Assembly (NCBI GenBank): GCA_024579835.1
Contig: CP102060.1
Location: 620,001 to 684,000, forward strand
Direction: 5' to 3'
Source of the DNA: Clostridiaceae bacterium HFYG-1003
GTDB taxonomy: Bacteria; Bacillota; Clostridia; Clostridiales; Clostridiaceae
Length of the DNA: 64,000 bases
Shown piece by piece: positions 45,491 to 53,661 of the stretch; within the stretch, counting starts at the first letter, position 1; every line of letters begins with the position of its first letter. The position numbers and the translations under genes are program-made. The notes under the pieces are model-generated. The model was given only the letters and a program-made list of their open reading frames with translations, was not told where the DNA came from and did no database searches.

Positions 45491-46498
45491 ATGCCGTTAT
45501 TAGAGATTAAAAATTTACATACCTATTTCAAAACGAAAAAAGGTGTTGTTAAAGCAGTTAATGATGTCGACTATGTGGTTGAAGCAGGGAAGACATTAGG
45601 TGTTGTTGGTGAATCAGGCTCCGGAAAATCCGTTTCTGTTATGAGCATCATCCGTCTTCTGGATGGAAATGGCTATATTGATTCGGGTGACATCACATTC
45701 GACGGAAAAGACATGGTTCACATTCCGCTGAAAGAAATGGAAAAAATTCGTGGAAACGACATTTCAGTTATTTTCCAGGAACCCATGACTTCGCTGAACC
45801 CGGTGTTCACCATTGAGCGTCAGATTTCTGAGCCTTTGATGATTCATCAGGGACTCAACAAGAGCGAAGCAGCCAAAAAGACCATCGAAATGCTCAAACA
45901 GGTTCGGATTCCGAATCCTGCCAAAGTAACCAAGCAGTATCCTCATCAGCTGTCCGGCGGTATGCGTCAGCGTGTCATGATCGCTATGGCACTGGCCTGC
46001 GAACCGAAGCTGCTGATCGCGGATGAACCTACTACCGCGCTGGACGTAACAATCCAGGCTCAGATACTGAAGCTGATGAATGATCTGAAGGCCCGCAAGG
46101 GAACTTCCATCATCTTTGTTACTCATGATCTGGCGGTTATCAACGAAATGGCTGATGACGTTGTCGTCATGTACTGTGGTCAGGTTGTTGAAAAAGCCCC
46201 GGTTCGCACCATCTTTGATGAAACCAACTCCAAATACAGACATCCCTATACCGAAGGCCTTCTGTTCTCCATCCCGCGGCTCGACACCCCGGTAGATACG
46301 AGACTTGAGCCGATCCCGGGAGCGGTTCCGCATCCCCTGAATCTGCCTAAGGGCTGTAAGTTTGCACCACGCTGCAAATATGCGACAGAAAAATGCCAAA
46401 ACGAAGAACCGGAACTGCTTCTGCTGGAAGATCAGCATGAAGTAAGATGTTTCTATCCGGAAAAGGGGGTCCGTTCAGGTGAGCAAAATGCAAAATAA
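45491..46498 (+). CDS. oppD: Oligopeptide ABC transporter ATP-binding protein OppD
   Basis: A 335-residue ATPase. Walker A GESGSGKSVSV, Q-loop FQEPMTSLNP, signature LSGGMRQRVMIA, Walker B LLIADEPTTALD and the His switch VTHDL. The C-terminal oligo/dipeptide domain has the cysteine-rich block GCKFAPRCKYATEKC, which in relatives binds an Fe-S cluster. Overlaps oppF by 20 bases. Confidence 0.96.
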   Translation: MPLLEIKNLHTYFKTKKGVVKAVNDVDYVVEAGKTLGVVGESGSGKSVSVMSIIRLLDGNGYIDSGDITFDGKDMVHIPLKEMEKIRGNDISVIFQEPMTSLNPVFTIERQISEPLMIHQGLNKSEAAKKTIEMLKQVRIPNPAKVTKQYPHQLSGGMRQRVMIAMALACEPKLLIADEPTTALDVTIQAQILKLMNDLKARKGTSIIFVTHDLAVINEMADDVVVMYCGQVVEKAPVRTIFDETNSKYRHPYTEGLLFSIPRLDTPVDTRLEPIPGAVPHPLNLPKGCKFAPRCKYATEKCQNEEPELLLLEDQHEVRCFYPEKGVRSGEQNAK

Positions 46499-47615
46499 AC
46501 CAATGAATGATGTTAAGAACAATCAGCCGGAAACCGCTGCTGCGGGGAACTCGACTGATGGAAAAAAACTGCTGTTCCGTCTGAAGGATTTCACGAAATA
46601 CTTCCCATTAAAGAAATCATCCATCTTCCAGAAGGAAGCCCTGTTTGTCCGGGCCAATGAAGGGGTTGATTTGGATATTTTCGAGGGAGAAACACTGGGC
46701 CTGGTTGGAGAATCAGGTTGCGGAAAATCAACCCTTGGTCGCACGCTGCTTCAGCTTTATCCCCTGACCAAAGGCGAAATCCTCTATTACGGTGACCCGG
46801 AACATCCGGAAGGAATCGACCTGGCGAAGCTGAACCGCGATCAGATGAGAAAGTACCGGAAAGATCTTCAGATCATTTTCCAGGATCCTTATTCATCACT
46901 GAATCCCAGAATGACGGTTGGTCAGATCATCTCAGAAGGACTGAAGGCAAATGGCATTATCGAAAAAGATGATGAAGAAAGCCAGAAGTATATCCTGGAT
47001 GTTATGGAAAAATGCGGCCTCCAGCCCTATTTCGTACACCGTTATCCCCACCAGTTCTCCGGCGGACAGCGTCAGCGTATCGGTATTGCCCGGGCAGTCG
47101 CACTGAATCCCAAGTTCATCGTCGCTGATGAACCGGTTTCCGCACTTGACGTTTCCATTCAGTCCCAGGTTATCAACCTGCTGCTGGACCTCAAGGAACG
47201 CCATAAGCTGACGTACCTGTTCATCTCTCATGACCTGTCTGTCATTAAGTACATTTCCGACCGTGTCGGCGTTATGTACCTGGGCAACCTGGTCGAGCTG
47301 ACGGACACCAAGGAACTTTTCGCAAACCGCCTCCATCCCTATACGGAAGCTCTGCTGTCGGCTATCCCGACAACGGATCTGAAGGAAAAAGTGGAGATCA
47401 AGATCCTGGAAGGGGATATTCCTTCACCGATCAACCCACCGGCAGGCTGCAAGTTCCACACCAGATGCCAGTTCGCTCAGGAACGCTGCAAGACAGAAGT
47501 GCCTGAACTCCGTGAAATTCGCCCCAATCACATGGTTGCCTGCCACTTCCCGCTGCTGAAGCAGGAAGATCGGGCCAAGACCATTGACATCACTCTCGCG
47601 GACGAAGTTCAATAA
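46479..47615 (+). CDS. oppF: Oligopeptide ABC transporter ATP-binding protein OppF
   Basis: A 378-residue ATPase with Walker [14 protein letters not shown]-loop [12 protein letters not shown], signature [12 protein letters not shown], Walker [13 protein letters not shown] and ISHDLSV. C-terminal [15 protein letters not shown]. The first 28 residues are a polar extension. GTG at 46479 or ATG at 46488 may be used; both lie inside oppD. Pairs with OppD under the two permeases. Confidence 0.95.
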   Translation: MSKMQNKPMNDVKNNQPETAAAGNSTDGKKLLFRLKDFTKYFPLKKSSIFQKEALFVRANEGVDLDIFEGETLGLVGESGCGKSTLGRTLLQLYPLTKGEILYYGDPEHPEGIDLAKLNRDQMRKYRKDLQIIFQDPYSSLNPRMTVGQIISEGLKANGIIEKDDEESQKYILDVMEKCGLQPYFVHRYPHQFSGGQRQRIGIARAVALNPKFIVADEPVSALDVSIQSQVINLLLDLKERHKLTYLFISHDLSVIKYISDRVGVMYLGNLVELTDTKELFANRLHPYTEALLSAIPTTDLKEKVEIKILEGDIPSPINPPAGCKFHTRCQFAQERCKTEVPELREIRPNHMVACHFPLLKQEDRAKTIDITLADEVQ

Positions 47616-47633
47616 TCGATTCATCGGAGAAGC

Positions 47634-47837
47634 ATGTTCAAGAAAAAAATTGATGAGGCATTTGATGCCGTTAAAGATCAAGATCATCCGGTCGACGAGG
47701 AGAATTTCCGGACAACAATGGAAGAAGAAATGGAGCGAAGCGACTTCCTGGCCATGGTGCTGGGCGCTTACAAGTTTTTCCTTCCCTTGTTCCTGGGCAT
47801 CATCCTGCTGGTTGTACTGATTCTGAGTCTTGGTTAA
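47634..47837 (+). CDS. Small membrane protein, last gene of opp operon
   Basis: A 67-residue protein not recognised as a family. Residues 1-38 are charged (KKKIDEAFDAVKDQDHPVDE), and residues 44-65 form one membrane helix (FFLPLFLGIILLVVLILSLG). It starts 19 bases after oppF with CGGAGAAG upstream and ends before a terminator, so it is a real member of the operon by position. It could be a small partner of the transporter; no direct evidence. Confidence 0.6.
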   Translation: MFKKKIDEAFDAVKDQDHPVDEENFRTTMEEEMERSDFLAMVLGAYKFFLPLFLGIILLVVLILSLG

Positions 47838-47844
47838 CTCCATG

Positions 47845-47873
47845 AACAGCAGACGAGATTCTCGTCTGCTGTT
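47845..47873 (+). terminator. opp operon terminator
   Basis: Thirteen-bp perfect stem AACAGCAGACGAG / CTCGTCTGCTGTT with loop ATT, followed by ATTTTAA. Confidence 0.9.
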
Positions 47874-47932
47874 ATTTTAATGCTTTCAAAAGAATTAGGT
47901 AGTATAATAGAACTATGACAGGAGGTGAAACA

Positions 47933-48274
47933 ATGGATTGTTTATTTTGTGAAATTGCACATGGCCGAGTTCCAGCAGAAATCATCCATGAGGATGAATA
48001 CTGTGTCGCATTCAATGACATCAATCCCCAGGCACCCGTTCATTTTCTCGTTGTCCCCAAACATCACATCCCATCCATCGCAGATATCACTGAGGCGGAT
48101 CAGCGGATTCTGGGACATGTTCTGAAGATCATAGCGATCCTGGCCAATGACAAAGGTCTCAACGAAAACGGCTATCGGGTCGTTTCCAATGTTGGTCGGA
48201 ATGCCCAGCAGACGGTGCCCCACCTTCATTTCCACATATTAGGCGGAAGAAGTATGAATTGGCCTCCCGGTTAG
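47933..48274 (+). CDS. HIT family hydrolase (HinT-like)
   Basis: A 113-residue histidine-triad protein, nucleoside phosphoramidase type. Triad motif TVPHLHFHILGG near the C-terminus; N-terminal CLFCEIAHGRVPAEIIHEDE holds the CxxC zinc site of some members. Start at 47933, since AGGAGGTG at 47920-47927 precedes it; an in-frame ATG at 47915 precedes the ribosome binding site. A TATAAT box is at 47903-47908. Stands alone upstream of the rpsU promoter. Confidence 0.93.
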   Translation: MDCLFCEIAHGRVPAEIIHEDEYCVAFNDINPQAPVHFLVVPKHHIPSIADITEADQRILGHVLKIIAILANDKGLNENGYRVVSNVGRNAQQTVPHLHFHILGGRSMNWPPG

Positions 48275-48277
48275 GTG

Positions 48278-48306
48278 TTGACGTTTAGCTCTGTTCGGGG
48301 TATAAT
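48278..48306 (+). promoter_or_regulatory. rpsU promoter
   Basis: TTGACG, 17-base spacer, TATAAT (48301-48306), overlapping the end of the HIT gene. The leader of about 65 bases has a small GCCC...GGGC hairpin and a strong GGAGGGAGGG site. Confidence 0.88.
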
Positions 48307-48377
48307 AACTGATGTGTTATTTTGCCCCGCAGGGCTGAAATGTTTAAATTTTTTGCTAGCGGAGGGAGGGATAAATA

Positions 48378-48554
48378 ATGTCAGAAATCAAGGTTGGAGA
48401 GAACGAAACTTTAGAGTCAGCTCTCAGAAGATTCAAGAAGAAGTGTGCCAGAGCCGGAGTTCTCAGTGAGGTCCGGAAGAGAGAGCACTACGAGAAACCG
48501 AGCGTAAAGAGAAAGAAGAAGTCAGAAGCTGCCAGAAAGAGAAAGTTCAAGTAA
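48378..48554 (+). CDS. rpsU: 30S ribosomal protein S21
   Basis: A 58-residue basic protein of the small subunit. Reads [20 protein letters not shown], then [20 protein letters not shown] and a Lys/Arg-rich end. Length and sequence are typical of Firmicutes S21. ATG 48378 with GGAGGGAGGG upstream. First gene of the rpsU-yqeY unit; 17 bases to yqeY. Confidence 0.97.
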   Translation: MSEIKVGENETLESALRRFKKKCARAGVLSEVRKREHYEKPSVKRKKKSEAARKRKFK

Positions 48555-48571
48555 CTTCGAGGTAGAGAAAA

Positions 48572-49024
48572 ATGACGATAAAAGAGATGCTCCAACGGGA
48601 CTGGATTCAGGCCATGAAGGAGAAAGACAAGAATCTGAGCAATATTTTGAATATGGCGAAGGCTGCAATTTTGCAGGTAGAGAAAACTGATAACCGTAAG
48701 GTTGAAGATCCCGAAGCCCTTCAAATTTTAGCCAGAGAAATCAAGCAGCGTCGTGAGGCTCTCACGGAATTCCAGCGGGGCAACCGGCAGGATCTGGTCG
48801 ATCAGGCTAATTTCGAAATTGAAACACTGTTGCGCTATATGCCGGAACAGTTGACCGAATCCGAAATCGCTTCATTGATTAAAGAGCAGGCTACGCTTTT
48901 GGGCGCAAATAACATAAAGGATATGGGCAAGCTCATGGGTGCGGTACGGCCCCTGACAACAGGGAAAGCCGATGGCAAACTGGTGAGTGAACTCGTTAAA
49001 AAGTATCTGAATGAACAAAACTAG
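48572..49024 (+). CDS. yqeY: GatB/YqeY domain protein
   Basis: A 150-residue helical protein homologous to the tail domain of amidotransferase subunit GatB, which contacts tRNA. Visible family blocks: KEKDKNLSNILNMAKAAILQVE, EFQRGNRQDLVDQ, LRYMPEQLTESEI and MGKLMGAVRPLTTGKADGKLV. Conserved neighbour of rpsU in Firmicutes. Role not established. Confidence 0.93.
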   Translation: MTIKEMLQRDWIQAMKEKDKNLSNILNMAKAAILQVEKTDNRKVEDPEALQILAREIKQRREALTEFQRGNRQDLVDQANFEIETLLRYMPEQLTESEIASLIKEQATLLGANNIKDMGKLMGAVRPLTTGKADGKLVSELVKKYLNEQN

Positions 49025-49056
49025 GCTTATCCCGTTCGTGGGTAAGTCTTTTTTTG
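49024..49056 (+). terminator. rpsU-yqeY terminator
   Basis: GGCTTATCCC pairs with GGGTAAGTC (two G-T pairs), then seven T. It begins at the yqeY stop codon. Confidence 0.8.
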
Positions 49057-49155
49057 TCCTTTTGCATCACTGGCCAAGACTGAATTTCTGATGTGAACGG
49101 ATGCGGTTTCGTGTATCATAGAAGTAAGCGAAATACACTGGATGGGAGGAAGCTT

Positions 49156-49659
49156 ATGCTGAATCTGGAAAACGATCAGACTCTGCTTGAGCCTGCACGT
49201 GAACTGATCGATAAATTGAATGAAGCACTCAATGTCGTCGCTGAAGGCGAAGGCGTGGATTATGAACCGGAAGTAAGTCTGTATCTCGTCGACAATCAGG
49301 CGATCCAGGAACTTAACCGTGATTATCGCAGCCTCGACACAGCAACGGACGTCCTGTCTTTTCCGGTGCTGGCCTTTGAAGAAGGAGCGGTTTTTTCGGA
49401 GCAGTATACCGAACATGATCTGACGGACGATCTGTTCCTGGATGACCGTCTGTTGCTGGGCGATGTCATTATCTCGACAGAGCGGGCAATCAGTCAGGCG
49501 GTGGATTATGGCCACTCGATCCAGCGGGAGATGGTGTTCCTGTTTGTACACTCGCTGCTCCATCTGTTGGGGTACGACCATATGAACGCCGCCGACCGGG
49601 AACGAATGGTTGCCAGGGAGCAGCATTATATGGCATTGATTGGAGTGAGCCGATCGTGA
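49156..49659 (+). CDS. ybeY: Endoribonuclease YbeY
   Basis: A 167-residue zinc endoribonuclease for 16S rRNA 3'-end maturation and ribosome quality control. Metal motif is VHSLLHLLGYDHMNAADRERM; the fold start has LNRDYRSLDTATDVLSFP. A loop of about 25 residues is longer than usual (AFEEGAVFSEQYTEHDLTDD). Start at 49156 with GGGAGGA upstream. GTGA overlap with the next gene. Confidence 0.95.
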   Translation: MLNLENDQTLLEPARELIDKLNEALNVVAEGEGVDYEPEVSLYLVDNQAIQELNRDYRSLDTATDVLSFPVLAFEEGAVFSEQYTEHDLTDDLFLDDRLLLGDVIISTERAISQAVDYGHSIQREMVFLFVHSLLHLLGYDHMNAADRERMVAREQHYMALIGVSRS

Positions 49660-50354
49660 AGCGGGGTTTGACTGACAGTTTTAATTATGCGATTCACGGA
49701 CTGATCTACGCCATTCGGACGCAGCGCAATATGCGCATCCATGTGCTATCCGCTATTGTAGTTCTGATCGCTTCACTGGTCTTCAAGGTTTCCAAAGTGG
49801 AAATATTGATCCTGCTCATAGCCGTCACACTGGTCATCACAGCCGAGTTGATCAACACAGCGCTGGAATCGGCCGTGGACGCGACGACCAACTATTACCA
49901 CCCGCTTGTTAAAATTGCCAAAAATACGGCGGCAGCCGCTGTTTTGGTTACTGCCATCAACGCGGTCAGCATCGGCGTCCTGGTTTTCTGGACGCCGATC
50001 ACGCAGATGACCTATGGCGGAATCGTCCTGATTAAGACTTCAAGCCCGTATTTTGCCTTCGCAATCCTCGGGATCGTGACCTTCCTGGTTCTCTATATCA
50101 AAGCTCATGTCGGTGACGGCACCCCGCTGCGCGGCGGCATGCCATCAGGCCATACGGCCATTGCCTTCGCGCTGGCCACGATGATGAGCTACGTGACAGA
50201 GAATCCGATTGTGGTCACATTGTCCTTTATCATGGCAGTTGTCGTGGCACAAAGCCGGATTGATACCCGCGTTCATACCTTCTGGGAGGTTTTCGCGGGT
50301 GCGCTGCTTGGCTTTGCCAGCACCCTGCTCCTGTTCCGTCTGTTCGGCTTCTAG
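49656..50354 (+). CDS. dgkA: Fused diacylglycerol/undecaprenol kinase and PAP2 phosphatase
   Basis: A 232-residue membrane protein. Residues 1-115 are a DgkA-type kinase (NMRIHVLSAIVV, VITAELINTALESAVD, KIAKNTAAAAVLV), which in Gram-positives phosphorylates undecaprenol. Residues about 125-232 are a PAP2-type phosphatase with LRGGMPSGHTAIAF and SRIDTRVHTFWEVFAGALLG. The two opposite activities on lipid carriers in one chain suggest control of the undecaprenyl phosphate pool. GTG start overlaps ybeY by 4 bases. Confidence 0.9.
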   Translation: MKRGLTDSFNYAIHGLIYAIRTQRNMRIHVLSAIVVLIASLVFKVSKVEILILLIAVTLVITAELINTALESAVDATTNYYHPLVKIAKNTAAAAVLVTAINAVSIGVLVFWTPITQMTYGGIVLIKTSSPYFAFAILGIVTFLVLYIKAHVGDGTPLRGGMPSGHTAIAFALATMMSYVTENPIVVTLSFIMAVVVAQSRIDTRVHTFWEVFAGALLGFASTLLLFRLFGF

Positions 50355-50501
50355 AGCCTCAGATGGTCAAGTCGAAGGAAGAGTGGCGGCACGCCGTGAG
50401 CGATGCCTGCCAGCTTCTGGAGCGGCCCTGACGCCATCAGTCACCGGTTTGCCGCTGTTAATTCAGACACATCATTTTCAACATCAGAAAGGATTGATTT
50501 C

Positions 50502-50921
50502 ATGGAAATAAAGATACAAGAATTGATTGACCTGGCTCTTGCGAAAAAAGAGAAGGCTTATGTGCCGTATTCTCAGTTTTCGGTAGGGTCGGCAGTCCAG
50601 ACCGAATCCGGGGAGCTGGTCGGAGGGTTTAACATTGAGAATGCCTCTTATGGTGCCACCAACTGCGCGGAGCGCACCGCCATTTTCTGCGCACTGCAGG
50701 GGGGAGCTAAAAAAATTAAAGCCCTGGCAGTCACTGGCGATCCTGAAAACTACACCTATCCCTGCGGGATCTGCCGTCAGGTAATGGCTGAATTCGGGGA
50801 TCCAGACATGGTTGTCATTGTTGCCAAAAACCGCTCGGAATATCATCTTCATACCCTGGGGGAGATTCTTCCCGGGGCGTTCACCAAACAGGATCTGGAA
50901 GGCAGGGAAGACCATGTTTAA
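50502..50921 (+). CDS. cdd: Cytidine deaminase
   Basis: A 139-residue zinc enzyme that converts cytidine and deoxycytidine to uridine forms in pyrimidine salvage. Zinc and catalytic residues: [12 protein letters not shown] and [12 protein letters not shown]. Substrate loop [13 protein letters not shown] near the N-terminus. Start at 50502 (AAAGGA upstream). Overlaps era by 8 bases. A 147-base spacer separates it from dgkA. Confidence 0.96.
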   Translation: MEIKIQELIDLALAKKEKAYVPYSQFSVGSAVQTESGELVGGFNIENASYGATNCAERTAIFCALQGGAKKIKALAVTGDPENYTYPCGICRQVMAEFGDPDMVVIVAKNRSEYHLHTLGEILPGAFTKQDLEGREDHV

Positions 50922-51801
50922 ATCTGGCTATGTTACGATCATCGGACGGCCCAATGTGGGCAAATCAACTCTCCTCAACAACCTGATGGGCGAGAAGCTG
51001 GCCATTGTGTCCAGTAAGCCTCAGACAACCCGTACCACCATGCAGGCCATCTATAACGACAACGATTCTCAGATCATCTTCGTAGATACTCCTGGAATGC
51101 ACAAACCAAAGCACAAGCTGGGAGAATACATGGTCAACCGGGCGACGGATTCCACCAATGAAGTGGACTTGATTCTCTTTCTGACCGATTCGGATGAACC
51201 CGGTCCGGGAGACGAATTCATCATTGAAATGATGAAACACCGCTCCGCGCCCAAATTCCTGGTCATCAACAAAATGGATGAAAAGAAACCGGAAAATCTG
51301 GCCCAGACTCTCCTGGCTTATCAGAAACTGGCTGATTTCAACGAAATGATCCCAATCAGCGCGCTGCACGGAAAAAATGTCACCCGGCTGATGGACCTGA
51401 TGAAAAAATACCTTCCGGAAGGGCCGGCCTACTATCCCAAAGATATTATGGCCGATGTCCAGGAAAAGTTCATTGTGGCTGAGACTGTCCGTGAAAAGGC
51501 TCTGCGCCTGCTCAATGAGGAAGTACCGCACGGCATCGCCGTCAATGTCACTTCCATGAAGGAACGGCCGGATGGCACCCTGGATATTGAAGTGGATATT
51601 GTGACTGAAAAAGAATCCCATAAACCCATTATTATCGGTCGCGGCGGGCAGACGCTGAAAAAAATCGGAATGTACGCCCGGCAAGATCTGGAACATTTCT
51701 TCCGCACGAAAGTCAACCTGAAGGCATTTGTCAAAGTCAGGAAGGACTGGCGGGACAATCCGGGTTTCCTGGCTGAATACGGCTATAAAAAAGGCAAGTA
51801 G
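50914..51801 (+). CDS. era: GTPase Era
   Basis: A 295-residue GTPase that binds the 3' end of 16S rRNA and assists 30S assembly. G1 [13 protein letters not shown]2 [10 protein letters not shown]3 [18 protein letters not shown]4 NKMDEKK; C-terminal KH domain with [14 protein letters not shown] and [12 protein letters not shown]. Start at 50914 inside cdd. Two bases to recO. Confidence 0.97.
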   Translation: MFKSGYVTIIGRPNVGKSTLLNNLMGEKLAIVSSKPQTTRTTMQAIYNDNDSQIIFVDTPGMHKPKHKLGEYMVNRATDSTNEVDLILFLTDSDEPGPGDEFIIEMMKHRSAPKFLVINKMDEKKPENLAQTLLAYQKLADFNEMIPISALHGKNVTRLMDLMKKYLPEGPAYYPKDIMADVQEKFIVAETVREKALRLLNEEVPHGIAVNVTSMKERPDGTLDIEVDIVTEKESHKPIIIGRGGQTLKKIGMYARQDLEHFFRTKVNLKAFVKVRKDWRDNPGFLAEYGYKKGK

Positions 51802-51803
51802 CC

Positions 51804-52451
51804 ATGAACCTGGTCAAGACCCGGGGCGTAATCCTGAATACCATGGAGTACAAGGAAAAAGACCGCCTGCTCCATGTCTTCACCCTCGAGTACGGTAAAA
51901 TCTCCGTCCTGGCCCGCGGGACTCGCGGCACCAATGGGCGGTTTCAGGCGGCGGCACAGCCCATGATGCTGTGTGACTTTGTACTGTTTCCGGGCAAGAG
52001 TCTCTATCAGCTGAACGAAGCGGTTGTCATCCACTCGTTTTCGCACGTGAAAACTGATTTTGACCGGATTGCCTATGGCAGCTACTTTCTGGAACTGACC
52101 GATATCGCCATGCCCGATCATGAAGTCAATGAACGATTCTTTCTCGATCTGATGAAGGCAATGTATCTTCTGGATCAGCCCGGCATTGCGGTGGAACAGC
52201 TGGCCCGAGCCTTCGAAATGAAGACTCTGGTGCGCACCGGAAACCTGCCGGACCCGGCTCTGGCACAGGGGATGCCCGAATCGGCCCGACTGCTGATTCG
52301 AAACCTTCTGAACAAGCCTCTCGAGGAGATGATGCAGCAGGTGTGTGAAGCGGCGGATCTGGCCATCGCCGGTCAGCTGACGAAACAGCTGCTGGATGAA
52401 AACTTTCAGCGCAAGCCAAAGAGTCTGGAAATACTTCAGTCATCCTATTAA
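51804..52451 (+). CDS. recO: DNA repair protein RecO, short form
   Basis: A 215-residue RecO, which loads RecA in the RecFOR path. N-terminal OB domain: VKTRGVILNTMEYKEKDRLLHVFT and SVLARGTRGTNGRFQAAAQPM. The C-terminal helical domain lacks the four-cysteine zinc finger present in most RecO proteins (no CxxC; after FEMKTLVRTGNLPD the chain goes straight to the last helices), which explains its being 30-40 residues short. Two bases after era. Confidence 0.88.
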   Translation: MNLVKTRGVILNTMEYKEKDRLLHVFTLEYGKISVLARGTRGTNGRFQAAAQPMMLCDFVLFPGKSLYQLNEAVVIHSFSHVKTDFDRIAYGSYFLELTDIAMPDHEVNERFFLDLMKAMYLLDQPGIAVEQLARAFEMKTLVRTGNLPDPALAQGMPESARLLIRNLLNKPLEEMMQQVCEAADLAIAGQLTKQLLDENFQRKPKSLEILQSSY

Positions 52452-52489
52452 GGAGAGTATCGATAAAATAATCTACAGGAGAGCTTAGC

Positions 52490-53008
52490 ATGGATAACAA
52501 AGATTTGATGGAACTCATCGATGAAATCAAGAAACGTCTCCGTGTCTCATATGAAGATGCCAAGGCCGCCCTGGAGCGGAATCAGTTTAATCTCGTGGAA
52601 GCCCTGGATGATCTGGAGGAACGCTCCGGCATTCCGATCAGGGAGAAGGTCGAGGAGACCGGAGCCAGATTGACCGGACCGACCGTGACTTTCCGCCGCG
52701 GAGGACAAGATCTCGTTACAGTGCCGGCAGTCGTTGTCCTGGCCATCACTCTGATCGGCCTGAAGCGCCCTAAACTGCTGCTGGGTGCCGGGGCAGCACT
52801 CCTTCTGTCCGGAACGGATGCAGCGCTTACCTGTCAGGGGAGGGAAGTCAGCCTCCATGAATCAGTCTTTCGCCGTTCTCGTAAGGCAGCGGCCAATGTT
52901 CAGGAGATCAGAGAACGGCTGGATGACCGCCTGCAGGACATGAAAGATCAGGCATTCCAGAAAGAGGGACCCAGTCACGGGGACCGATACTTTACCATCA
53001 AGCTGTAA
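52490..53008 (+). CDS. DUF4342 protein with N-terminal UBA-like domain
   Basis: A 172-residue protein. Residues 1-45 are a UBA/TS-N-like three-helix domain (LMELIDEIKKRLRVSYEDAK, NLVEALDDLEE). Residues 60-115 match DUF4342, with a short hydrophobic segment (VPAVVVLAITLIGLKRPKLLLGA, written here in overlapping parts: VPAVVVLAITLIGL and PKLLLGAGAALLLSG). The C-terminus is a charged helix. It follows recO by 38 bases and ends at a terminator. Function unknown. Confidence 0.75.
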   Translation: MDNKDLMELIDEIKKRLRVSYEDAKAALERNQFNLVEALDDLEERSGIPIREKVEETGARLTGPTVTFRRGGQDLVTVPAVVVLAITLIGLKRPKLLLGAGAALLLSGTDAALTCQGREVSLHESVFRRSRKAAANVQEIRERLDDRLQDMKDQAFQKEGPSHGDRYFTIKL

Positions 53009-53033
53009 AACATTGTCATCACAAGCTATATCT

Positions 53034-53075
53034 AAGGCAACCTACCCACGAGCTGTTTTCGGGGACGGTTGCCTT
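53034..53075 (+). terminator. Terminator after the era-recO unit
   Basis: AAGGCAACC / GGTTGCCTT around a loop with a second small stem, followed by TTTG. Confidence 0.75.
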
Positions 53076-53661
53076 TTGTGATCCGTCTTGAACCTCCGGT
53101 CCAAGGATATTCAGTCCTGAACATCCAGAATCGAAAAACCGGTCTTGAAATAACGATTTTTGATGAGAGATTATTTTGAGAGAGATTATTCTGATGAATG
53201 TCAGGACTTCCGGGGACAGACCCGCGAAGACCTGTGGAAATTGGACGGGGAAGGCAGAAAGTTCAGTGTTCGCGATGAGACTTCATGTGGGAGGTCCTTC
53301 GGACAGAAAGTCACAGAGATTACGCGGGACGCGATGACAGGAATTCATTTGGATCGATGCGGTGGAGCTGGAACATTCCATTCTGAAGAGAAAATGACAG
53401 TTCATCATAAAATGGGCAAGGTATCAAAAAATTGCCAACTGAGCTGTCAAAAATCGAAAAAAAATAAAAAATGAAAACGTATCAGCGGTGAAACTAAAAT
53501 AATATCATAAACGACCCCATCAATCCGTGAATAATCGTTAAACTTGATTAATCCTGTGGGAATTCATGGTATAATTTGTGGTGGATTGTGGGCTTTAATG
53601 AGTCCATGTTAGGCATTCATCAATCACTCTGTTTCAGAGTAAAAATAAGTGAGGTAAGAGA
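53076..53661 (+). promoter_or_regulatory. Spacer and promoter upstream of ppdK
   Basis: About 585 bases. An extended -10 box TGGTATAAT ends at 53575, 86 bases before ppdK; the -35 region is poor. An open frame at 53163-53474 (104 codons, Lys- and Cys-containing, no family recognised, no good ribosome binding site) is present but I do not call it a gene. Confidence 0.5.

Noticed and set aside
53163-53474. 104-codon open frame before ppdK
   Set aside because: No good ribosome binding site and no family; the region has short direct repeats. It could be real but cannot be supported.
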